This document shows, piece by piece, positions 57,739-64,000 of a stretch of DNA of 64,000 nucleotides. Location: positions 62,001 to 126,000 of the forward strand of contig JAZGFB010000047.1 in NCBI GenBank assembly GCA_036479015.1, read 5' to 3'. The translations under genes and the position numbers were made by a program. How positions within the stretch are numbered: the first letter of the stretch is position 1; every line of letters starts with the position of its first letter. The notes below the pieces were generated by a model. That model was not told the origin of the DNA, ran no database searches, and was given only the letters and a program-made list of their open reading frames with translations. Source of the stretch: NVTR01 sp036479015. GTDB lineage: Bacteria; Pseudomonadota; Alphaproteobacteria; Rhodobacterales; Rhodobacteraceae.

Positions 57739-58389
57739 TCAGCCACGAGAATATACCTTTTTATCAATTACTTCAGCCATTTTGGTTATTTCACTGATAG
57801 CCCCAGTTAGGGATACTTTTGAGACATGTACACGCAACGGAAATAGGCGACTGCTACCTCCATTATTATTCAATCCATTCGGATCAGTGAAAATTGGAGA
57901 TGGAAACTTTTTCAACACCTTTTCATTATGATACGGACTTAAATCACTCAAATACTCCCCATGCTGTGCATTATTACGCGCCAGAACAACTTGTTCAATA
58001 AGATCAAAATCAACACCTTCCCGCACCCAATCAATGGTCAGATGTTTCGAAAGCGCGTTTTTATAGGCCCGCACAAAGCCGCCTTTGAAAGCATTCTTCG
58101 CATTATTAAACTTCAGTCCTAAAACACGAGTAAAAAGCGTTTCAAAAAACAGCTTCAAGGAATCTGATAATAGAGAAACACAATTCAGCCCTACAAACTC
58201 TACGCCATGTTGTGCGTCAAACCATTCTATTTGGAATGGGGGCTCTCCACTCTCATCGTATGGTGGGTTGTCGTAAGGTGTCTTTTCATTTTCGATAGCA
58301 TTCTGGATTTGAAAAAAGGGTTTTACAGCTTCAGAATAATAGAACCCAATGAAATCGGTTCTGATTTCCAAAAACGCTTTTACATCCAT
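57739..58389 (-). CDS. Hypothetical protein with HEPN-like RNase motif
   Basis: 216 residues, mostly predicted helical in the first two-thirds, with no signal or membrane segment. R138-N-N-A-Q-H143 in LIEQVVLARNNAQHGEYLSD matches the Rx4H catalytic motif of HEPN ribonucleases, and the helix before it (FDLIEQVVLARN) has the expected place. The rest is unrecognised. The gene is richer in A and T than its neighbours, lies 11 bp after the rpoD stop on the same strand, and is followed by yefM-yoeB. GGGTAGGG precedes the ATG. Placement suggests a recently acquired stress or defence gene; no antitoxin-like partner (e.g. MNT) is adjacent. Confidence 0.6.
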   Translation of the reverse strand: MDVKAFLEIRTDFIGFYYSEAVKPFFQIQNAIENEKTPYDNPPYDESGEPPFQIEWFDAQHGVEFVGLNCVSLLSDSLKLFFETLFTRVLGLKFNNAKNAFKGGFVRAYKNALSKHLTIDWVREGVDFDLIEQVVLARNNAQHGEYLSDLSPYHNEKVLKKFPSPIFTDPNGLNNNGGSSRLFPLRVHVSKVSLTGAISEITKMAEVIDKKVYSRG

Positions 58390-58400
58390 GCCCTACCCGA

Positions 58401-60401
58401 TCACTGATCCAAAAATGACCTTAACTTCCGCGACCGGCTCGGATGCTTCAATTTCCGCAGCGCCTTAGCCTCAATCTGCCGGATACGTTCGCGGGTCACG
58501 CTAAACTGCTGCCCAACCTCTTCCAGCGTGTGATCAGTGTTCATGCCAATGCCAAACCGCATCCGCAACACCCGTTCTTCGCGCGGTGTCAGCGACGACA
58601 AAACCCGCGTCGTGGTTTCTTTCAGGTTTTCCTGAATGGCAGAATCCAACGGCAGTACGGCATTTTTATCTTCAATGAAATCACCCAACTGGCTGTCTTC
58701 TTCGTCGCCAATCGGGGTTTCCAGTGAAATCGGTTCCTTGGCGATCTTCATCACCTTGCGGACTTTTTCCAGCGGCATTTGCAGCTTGGCTGCCAATTCT
58801 TCCGGTGTCGGTTCGCGGCCAATTTCGTGCAGCATCTGGCGGCCTGTGCGCACCAGCTTGTTAATCGTCTCGATCATATGCACCGGAATGCGAATGGTGC
58901 GGGCCTGATCGGCAATGCTCCGGGTAATCGCCTGGCGGATCCACCATGTGGCGTAGGTGCTGAATTTATAACCCCGGCGGTATTCAAATTTGTCCACCGC
59001 CTTCATCAGGCCGATGTTACCTTCTTGAATTAAATCAAGGAATTGCAAGCCACGGTTGGTGTATTTTTTGGCAATCGAAATCACCAGACGCAGGTTGGCT
59101 TCCACCATTTCCTTTTTCGCGCCACGGGCTTCTTTTTCACCCTTTTGCACCTGTTGCACGATGCGGCGGAATTCAGAAATATCCACGCCCACATATTGCC
59201 CAACCTGGGCCATTTCGGCACGCAGTTCTTCAACCTTGCCAGTGAAACGTTCGATAAACGCGCCCCAGGCCCGGCCGGTTTTTTCGCCCATCCGGTCCAG
59301 CCAGTTTGGGTCCAACTCATAGCCGCGATAGGCCTGAACAAATTCGCGCCGGTTGATCCGGGCTTGATCCGCCAGTTTCACAATAGAGCCGTCGATCGAC
59401 ATGATACGTCGGTTGATGCCGTAAAGCTGGTCAATCAGGGCTTCGATCCGGTTGTTATGCAGGTGCAATTCGTTCACCAGCAACACAATTTCAGACCTAA
59501 GCGCCTGGTATTTCTCTTCTTTCTTAGCACTGAAAGACCCATCTTCGTTCAGCGTTGCAGACATCCGCAGATCCTGCATTTCGGACAGCTTGGTATAGTC
59601 TTGGGCAATCACTTCCAGCGCGTCTAGAACCCGCGGCTTAAGCGCGGCCTCCATTGCGGCCAGGGACATATTGGCCTGTTCGTCCTCATCATCGTCATCA
59701 TCATCATCGTTGGCGATGGGGTTGCCGTCTGCGTCCAGTTCCTGTGCTACAGGTGCCCCTGCTGCGGGTGTAGCTGCCGCTGGGGCCGCGCCATTCACAT
59801 TGGCAACAACCGGTTCCTGCTCTTCACCGTCAATGCTTTGGTCAAAGGTGGCTTCCAGATCAATCACGTCGCGCAGCAAAATGTCTTCTGACAGTAATTC
59901 GTCGCGCCAAATGGTGATCGCCTGAAACGTCAGCGGGCTTTCACACAGGCCGGCGATCATGGTTTTGCGCCCGGCCTCTATGCGTTTGGCGATGGCGATT
60001 TCGCCCTCGCGGCTGAGCAGCTCAACCGAGCCCATTTCCCGCAGGTACATCCGCACCGGATCATCGGTGCGATCCAGCTTTTCGGTTTCCGTAGCGGACA
60101 CCGCCACATCGCGGGTTCCGCTTGTGGTGGCGACATCGGTTGCGCCCTTGGCCTCGTCTTCCTCGGCCTCTTCGTCCTCAATGATATTGATGCCCATTTC
60201 CGACAGCATCGACATCACATCTTCGATTTTTTCACTGGAAACTTGCTCAGGCGGCAAAACGGTATTCAGCTGGTCATAGGTTACATACCCCCGCTCACGC
60301 GCGTCAGCGATCATCTTTTTGACAGCGGCTAAACCAGTGTCCAGCTGGGCATCATCATCCTGGGCGGCCTGCTTGCGCTCGGCAGTATCTTTTGCGGCCA
60401 T
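58401..60401 (-). CDS. rpoD: RpoD, primary sigma-70 factor
   Basis: 666-residue housekeeping sigma factor. Regions in order: 1.1 (VKKMIADARERGYVTYDQLN), 1.2 (DPVRMYLREMGSVELLSREG), a non-conserved region with a run of acidic residues (NDDDDDDEDEQ), 2 (NIGLMKAVDKFEYRRGYKFS, TYATWWIRQAITRSIADQAR), 3 (REPTPEELAAKLQMPLEKVR) and 4 (GMNTDHTLEEVGQQFSVTRE). Follows dnaG in the order typical of the macromolecular-synthesis operon. Its 120-bp upstream region is dense in GANTC sites. Confidence 0.97.
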   Translation of the reverse strand: MAAKDTAERKQAAQDDDAQLDTGLAAVKKMIADARERGYVTYDQLNTVLPPEQVSSEKIEDVMSMLSEMGINIIEDEEAEEDEAKGATDVATTSGTRDVAVSATETEKLDRTDDPVRMYLREMGSVELLSREGEIAIAKRIEAGRKTMIAGLCESPLTFQAITIWRDELLSEDILLRDVIDLEATFDQSIDGEEQEPVVANVNGAAPAAATPAAGAPVAQELDADGNPIANDDDDDDDEDEQANMSLAAMEAALKPRVLDALEVIAQDYTKLSEMQDLRMSATLNEDGSFSAKKEEKYQALRSEIVLLVNELHLHNNRIEALIDQLYGINRRIMSIDGSIVKLADQARINRREFVQAYRGYELDPNWLDRMGEKTGRAWGAFIERFTGKVEELRAEMAQVGQYVGVDISEFRRIVQQVQKGEKEARGAKKEMVEANLRLVISIAKKYTNRGLQFLDLIQEGNIGLMKAVDKFEYRRGYKFSTYATWWIRQAITRSIADQARTIRIPVHMIETINKLVRTGRQMLHEIGREPTPEELAAKLQMPLEKVRKVMKIAKEPISLETPIGDEEDSQLGDFIEDKNAVLPLDSAIQENLKETTTRVLSSLTPREERVLRMRFGIGMNTDHTLEEVGQQFSVTRERIRQIEAKALRKLKHPSRSRKLRSFLDQ

Positions 60402-60423
60402 GCGGCGCTCCTTGAAAAGGCGA

Positions 60424-60508
60424 GTGATTCGCGAATCACAGTGTTTCGATTCAATATAGGCGAATCACTGATTCGGACACCCGTTTACATTGATTTTAAT
60501 AAGGAATC
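60424..60508. promoter_or_regulatory. GANTC-rich region with -10-like element upstream of rpoD
   Basis: Six GANTC sites (CcrM methylation targets) lie at 60426, 60433, 60448, 60462, 60470 and 60504. Two palindromes are formed: GTGATTCGCGAATCAC (60424-60439, perfect) and CGAATCACTGATTCG (60461-60475, 7-bp arms). Between them, on the minus strand, CCTATAT (60460-60454) is a good -10 element, bounded by GATTC and GAATC. It is about 50 bp before the rpoD start. Confidence 0.65.
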
Positions 60509-60521
60509 CCTCATCAAATTG

Positions 60522-62471
60522 TCAGTTTGGCGGTTTTAAGCCTTTGGCGTAGGAAATTGTATCTAATAAATCGTCAAAACTTTTGCGCTCATCGCGCTTG
60601 ATACGGGCACCATTTTTGCTGATCTCATATTCTGTTTTATCCTCAGTATGGCTGGTTCTGGCGTTGTTGCGTGCTTGCGCCGCCTGATTTAGCCGCCAGG
60701 TAATCCCTTCATCCGCAACGTCGCCCAAATCCGCGGCGGCATCCAGAATTTCCCGTTCGGCACCGCGATAGGACGACAATTTAGCCAGCTCTTGGGTGAT
60801 GCACAGCGCAGCGGCTTCGCCATCGCCTGGATCGCGCACGACTGGAATAATCATCACATGGCTAAGACCAAATAATTTTTCAAGGGCCACCGGGGCTATG
60901 TTTTTAATACCATCACCCGTTTCAGACATCGGGTTTCTTAACAGCGCAGCCTGAATAGACTTATGATCCGGATCTGCGAAATTATACTCGGCCAGCACAT
61001 TCTCAAAATCCGGAATAATTGCAGGATTACTGACAAGGATTGCCAAAATAGCGGCCTCTCTCATGCGTTCTTCCTGGGCCAGGTTTCCGGTGCGTGCAAG
61101 ATAGGAATTCTTAGTTGCAGCCGACGCTGGCATCTTAACGAACCTGGGTTGGAAACGGTTACCACCGGCGGGCTTCTCTTGCCGCGCAGGTTGAAACAAT
61201 TTCCATCGTAAATCTTTTATTTCCTGCCCATAATGGCCACGAATTGATTTATCAGTTATTCTGGAAATCGCCGCCCGTAAAGTTTTATCCAGGGCTGCTT
61301 TTCGTTCAGGGCTGTCAAAAACCTTACCCTCAGTTTCACGCTGCCACAGCAGTTGCACCATTGGCAAAGCCGCATCCAACAGCGCCTGCAAAGCGCCAGC
61401 GCCCCCCGTTTTCAACACATCATCCGGGTCCTGCCCCGGTGGCATCATTGCAAAACGCAGTGATTGCCCTGCTTCCAATAGCGGCAGCGCAAGATCAACC
61501 AACCGCATGGCGGCGCGCAGCCCGGCGGTGTCGCCATCAAGCGCGATCAATGGCTCGGGATCGATACGCCAAAGCAGGCGCAGCTGGTCCTCGGTTATGG
61601 CTGTTCCCAGCGGCGCAACCGCAGATTTGAAACCGGCCTCTGATAGGGCGATCACATCCATATACCCCTCGGCAACCACCAATGGCGCACCTTTCCCAGC
61701 GGCACTGCGGGCCGGGCCCTGATTATAAAGAATGCGCCCCTTATCAAACAAAACGGTTTCCGGTGAATTCAGGTATTTGGCGCGGGCATCCTGGGCCATG
61801 GCGCGCCCGCCCAATGCAATGCAGCGCCCCCTTGCATCGCGTATGGGGTAAATAATGCGGCCACGAAACCGATCATAGGGTTTGCCACCGTCATCAGGTT
61901 TCGCCGCCAGCCCTGCGTCAATGATCAGCGTCGGATCAACATTTTTTCCGGTCAGATGCGTCCAAAGCGCCTGTCGGTTATCGGCTGCAAAGCCGATATC
62001 CCAGCGTTTACAGGCGGCGTCATTCAAGCCACGCCCGGCCAAATAATCGCGCGCCGCCGACCCGGCAGCGGTTTTCAGCTGCAGCCTGAAAAACTGAACC
62101 GCGTCTTCCATCACTGCCACCAACTGGCTGTTGCGATCTGCCTTTTTCTGGGCCTCTGGATCGCGCTCTGGCATCTGCATTCCGGCCTCTCGGGCCAGGA
62201 TTTCCACGGCCTCCATAAAGCCAACGTTTTCGGTTTCCCGGACAAAGGAAATTGCATCGCCCTTTGCGTGGCAGCCAAAGCAATAGTAAAAACCCTGCCG
62301 GTCATCGACGTGAAAGCTGGCGGTTTTTTCCTGATGGAACGGGCACGGCGCCCACATATCGCCCTTACCCTGATTTGACTTTCGTGCATCCCACATGACT
62401 TTTCGCCCGATAACCTGTGTCAGGCTGGCGCGCGTTCGTAATTCATCAAGGAAACCGGGGGGCAGACTCAT
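60522..62471 (-). CDS. dnaG: DnaG primase
   Basis: 649-residue replicative primase. N-terminal CHC2-type zinc finger (CPFHQEKTASFHVDDRQGF, then YYCFGCHAKGDAISFVRE), TOPRIM core (PLVVAEGYMDVIALSEAGF; IALDGDTAGLRAAMR) and a C-terminal DnaB-interaction domain. ATG 62471 (MSLPPGFLDELRTRASL) is the usual start; the frame runs 16 codons further but without a ribosome site. Located just upstream of rpoD. Confidence 0.97.
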   Translation of the reverse strand: MSLPPGFLDELRTRASLTQVIGRKVMWDARKSNQGKGDMWAPCPFHQEKTASFHVDDRQGFYYCFGCHAKGDAISFVRETENVGFMEAVEILAREAGMQMPERDPEAQKKADRNSQLVAVMEDAVQFFRLQLKTAAGSAARDYLAGRGLNDAACKRWDIGFAADNRQALWTHLTGKNVDPTLIIDAGLAAKPDDGGKPYDRFRGRIIYPIRDARGRCIALGGRAMAQDARAKYLNSPETVLFDKGRILYNQGPARSAAGKGAPLVVAEGYMDVIALSEAGFKSAVAPLGTAITEDQLRLLWRIDPEPLIALDGDTAGLRAAMRLVDLALPLLEAGQSLRFAMMPPGQDPDDVLKTGGAGALQALLDAALPMVQLLWQRETEGKVFDSPERKAALDKTLRAAISRITDKSIRGHYGQEIKDLRWKLFQPARQEKPAGGNRFQPRFVKMPASAATKNSYLARTGNLAQEERMREAAILAILVSNPAIIPDFENVLAEYNFADPDHKSIQAALLRNPMSETGDGIKNIAPVALEKLFGLSHVMIIPVVRDPGDGEAAALCITQELAKLSSYRGAEREILDAAADLGDVADEGITWRLNQAAQARNNARTSHTEDKTEYEISKNGARIKRDERKSFDDLLDTISYAKGLKPPN

Positions 62472-62541
62472 GGCGCTAATATCGGCACGCGCCCGGCCAG
62501 AGTCCAGCAGTCCCCGCAAATTTGACGGTGAAAACCCAACA

Positions 62542-63117
62542 TTACTTTATTTGGACGGTCAGGTCCGAAAGCGCTGCAACGCTTTTCATTGCAACATGCA
62601 GCTCGTGAACCGCAGTGCCCGCCATTGAGCGGAAAACCATCAGCCTGAACGAAATTGCATCAATGCGACTGATGCAAAGCGGCACATGGTACAGCAGCGT
62701 TCTGGCGGCATGCCCCGGCTTAAACACCCGGACACGCAGATCAATGGGAACCAACCGGGCCAACACGGCCTCGGCGTGGTCGCCGCGCAATTGCATCACC
62801 GCCCAGCCATCAGATTGATCGCTTAGTGATGCGCCTTTTATCGAACCAGGCGCACGACCCAGCAAAAATCCCTGGCCTGGGCCCGTCCAAATGCAACACA
62901 GGCCCGCCTTTTTGGTCACCCTGTTGGCAGCGGGAAACCCCAGCCCCAACGTATTTTTCATAGCCGCTGATGCGGTTTTATCCTGGCCTGACTTCAAGGC
63001 CACACTGGTTATTGCCCCAGGGTCCAGCGCCCGCAATTCACATCCGGTAGCCGCAATCGGCAACACCCCATTAAACGCATCTTTCACAGTCAAATCAGCC
63101 ACGTACACGCCCCCCAT
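62542..63117 (-). CDS. Sarcosine oxidase gamma subunit
   Basis: About 191 residues of the SoxG/GcvT-like family, small subunit of heterotetrameric sarcosine oxidase, which converts sarcosine to glycine and 5,10-methylene-tetrahydrofolate plus H2O2. Segments typical of the family are GQGFLLGRAPGS, DQSDGWAVMQLRGDHAEAVL and SFRLMVFRSMAGTAVHELH. Start ATG 63117 overlaps the alpha subunit end by 23 bp; an in-frame GTG at 63108 is also possible. The name soxG (sarcosine oxidase) is unrelated to sulfur sox genes. Confidence 0.8.
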   Translation of the reverse strand: MGGVYVADLTVKDAFNGVLPIAATGCELRALDPGAITSVALKSGQDKTASAAMKNTLGLGFPAANRVTKKAGLCCIWTGPGQGFLLGRAPGSIKGASLSDQSDGWAVMQLRGDHAEAVLARLVPIDLRVRVFKPGHAARTLLYHVPLCISRIDAISFRLMVFRSMAGTAVHELHVAMKSVAALSDLTVQIK

Positions 63118-64000
63118 CCGGGTCAAACACCACCGGATCAGTGACTTCACACAGTGCGTCCAACCCGCGCAAATGGTCCACCATGCGCACCTGTTCGCCG
63201 TGGCGCGCGCGGCCATTCTTCAAAAAACCTAGCCCCAGAAAATGGCCCATATCAGGGGAAAACCCGACCGATGTGGTATAGCCCTGCGCGCTCTGTCGCA
63301 CAGCATCAGCCCCCGGCGGGAACAGGAACGCCCCAGCTGTAAGTTGCTTTACCGCCCCGACCGGGCGCAACCCCACCAACTGTTCACGATCCGGGCCCAC
63401 CAATCCGTCCCGTGCGGCCATCGTCTTGCCGATGCAGTCCTTTTTTGCAGAAACCATCCTCTCCATACCAATATCATATGCCGTTACCCGGCCGTGGATT
63501 TCGGCGTGGGTGATAAAGCCCTTTTCGATCCGCAGCACATTCAGCGCCTCCATTCCATATGGCGCACCGCCCATGGTGCTTGCGTGTTTGCAAAGCCGAC
63601 GGAACAGGCTGTCACCATAGCGCGCAGGCACGGCAATCTCGTATGCATGCTCGCCTGAAAATGAAATCCGGAACAAACGCCCTTTAACGCCGCACACACC
63701 GACATCTCCGCAGCCCATGAACGGAAAGCTTTGGCCATCAATAGCGCTGTCCAGAACCTTATTCACCACGTCACGTGACTTCGGCCCAGCCACCGCAAAT
63801 TGCGCCCACTGCTCAGTGACTGAGATTATCTGAACATCCCAGTCAGGGCGCAAACATTGGTGCACAAATTCCAGATGTTTCATCACTGGCCCGGCGCCAG
63901 CCGTGGTCGTAGTCATCACAAAATGGTTTCGGCCCAGCCGCGCGGTTGTGCCATCATCCATTACATAACCGTCTTCGCGCAGCATCAGCCCATATCGAAC
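63095..64000 (-). CDS. Sarcosine oxidase alpha subunit, C-terminal part (cut by window end)
   Basis: The last ~300 residues of the ~1000-residue alpha subunit. The visible part is the GcvT-type aminomethyltransferase/folate domain: VTEQWAQFAVAGPKSRDVVN, GRLFRISFSGEHAYEIAVPA, YGMEALNVLRIEKGFITHAE and SAQGYTTSVGFSPDMGHFLG. The remainder lies beyond base 64000 and would include the NAD/FAD domain. With the gamma gene it indicates a sarcosine oxidase operon. Confidence 0.88.
   Translation of the reverse strand, partial: VRYGLMLREDGYVMDDGTTARLGRNHFVMTTTTAGAGPVMKHLEFVHQCLRPDWDVQIISVTEQWAQFAVAGPKSRDVVNKVLDSAIDGQSFPFMGCGDVGVCGVKGRLFRISFSGEHAYEIAVPARYGDSLFRRLCKHASTMGGAPYGMEALNVLRIEKGFITHAEIHGRVTAYDIGMERMVSAKKDCIGKTMAARDGLVGPDREQLVGLRPVGAVKQLTAGAFLFPPGADAVRQSAQGYTTSVGFSPDMGHFLGLGFLKNGRARHGEQVRMVDHLRGLDALCEVTDPVVFDPDGGRVRG

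Noticed and set aside
59690..59720. ATC/TCA trinucleotide run inside rpoD as a microsatellite
   Set aside because: It simply encodes the acidic run in the non-conserved region of RpoD, which is common in this family.
1..64000. CRISPR arrays, insertion sequences and prophage genes
   Set aside because: No regularly spaced repeats, transposase, integrase or phage structural motifs were seen on either strand.

Overview
The window looks like chromosomal DNA of a marine-type Rhodobacteraceae (Roseobacter-group) alphaproteobacterium. Evidence: a complete-style sox locus with soxR/soxS/soxV/soxW, a CarD-type regulator, RpoH and RpoD of alphaproteobacterial type, small family proteins typical of this group (DUF6324, DUF6476, DUF4389), a tRNA-His that lacks G-1 and has A73 (an alphaproteobacterial peculiarity), and clustered GANTC sites upstream of rpoD. 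Most genes are tightly packed, with many 1-4 nt overlaps. No insertion sequence, prophage or CRISPR array was seen.

Layout. 1-6560: sulfur-oxidation locus. soxV-W-X-Y-Z-A-B run on the minus strand (soxB is cut by the window start) and soxS-R-T run divergently on the plus strand; three similar AT-rich sites fit the SoxR repressor. 6733-10546: a Rieske oxygenase, a small conserved protein and a dimethylglycine/sarcosine dehydrogenase-like flavoprotein form a probable methylated-amine demethylation operon. 10663-15269: glycerate 2-kinase, a flavoprotein-SelD fusion and mnmH, the last two being a tRNA 2-selenouridine module. 15352-20729: a peptide/opine-type ABC importer (fused double ATPase, two permeases, binding protein). 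21192-24763: a DxD glycosyltransferase-like protein and a large membrane protein with PilM-like and GspC/PilP-like ends. 24797-28342: HPPD with a divergent Lrp regulator, then a Kef-type antiporter. 28442-30802: cobT, cobS and CarD. 31013-35127: ferredoxin, S4 protein, SUV3-like helicase and TPR protein. 35200-38846: SCP2 protein, lysophospholipase-like hydrolase, lipoprotein and M3 peptidase. 38932-42732: DUF4389, rpoH, a DUF3995/TetR divergon, rluD and DUF6476. 42828-46072: GH5 glycosidase, tRNA-His, DUF6324 and a small group (ParB-like, SAM methyltransferase, VOC protein). 46290-56022: riboflavin/nrdR/nusB cluster, split between ribE and ribD by an oppositely oriented capsule module (kpsS, Wza/KpsD-like, kpsC). 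56306-58389: GH16 glycosidase, YefM-YoeB toxin-antitoxin and an AT-richer gene with a HEPN-like RNase motif. 58401-62471: rpoD-dnaG. 62542-64000: sarcosine oxidase gamma and partial alpha subunits.

How parts fit: inorganic sulfur oxidation (sox), C1/methylated amine use (Rieske/DMGDH-like, sarcosine oxidase, perhaps glycerate kinase), selenium-dependent tRNA modification, capsule linker synthesis and export, and core information processing. The most unusual signals are the HEPN-like gene wedged between rpoD and a toxin-antitoxin pair, the GANTC-bracketed rpoD promoter region, the dispersed palindromic repeat family, the PilM/GspC-like chimera, and three convergent gene pairs that all end on one shared CTAA tetranucleotide. 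All functional calls rest on motif reading; no database search was run.
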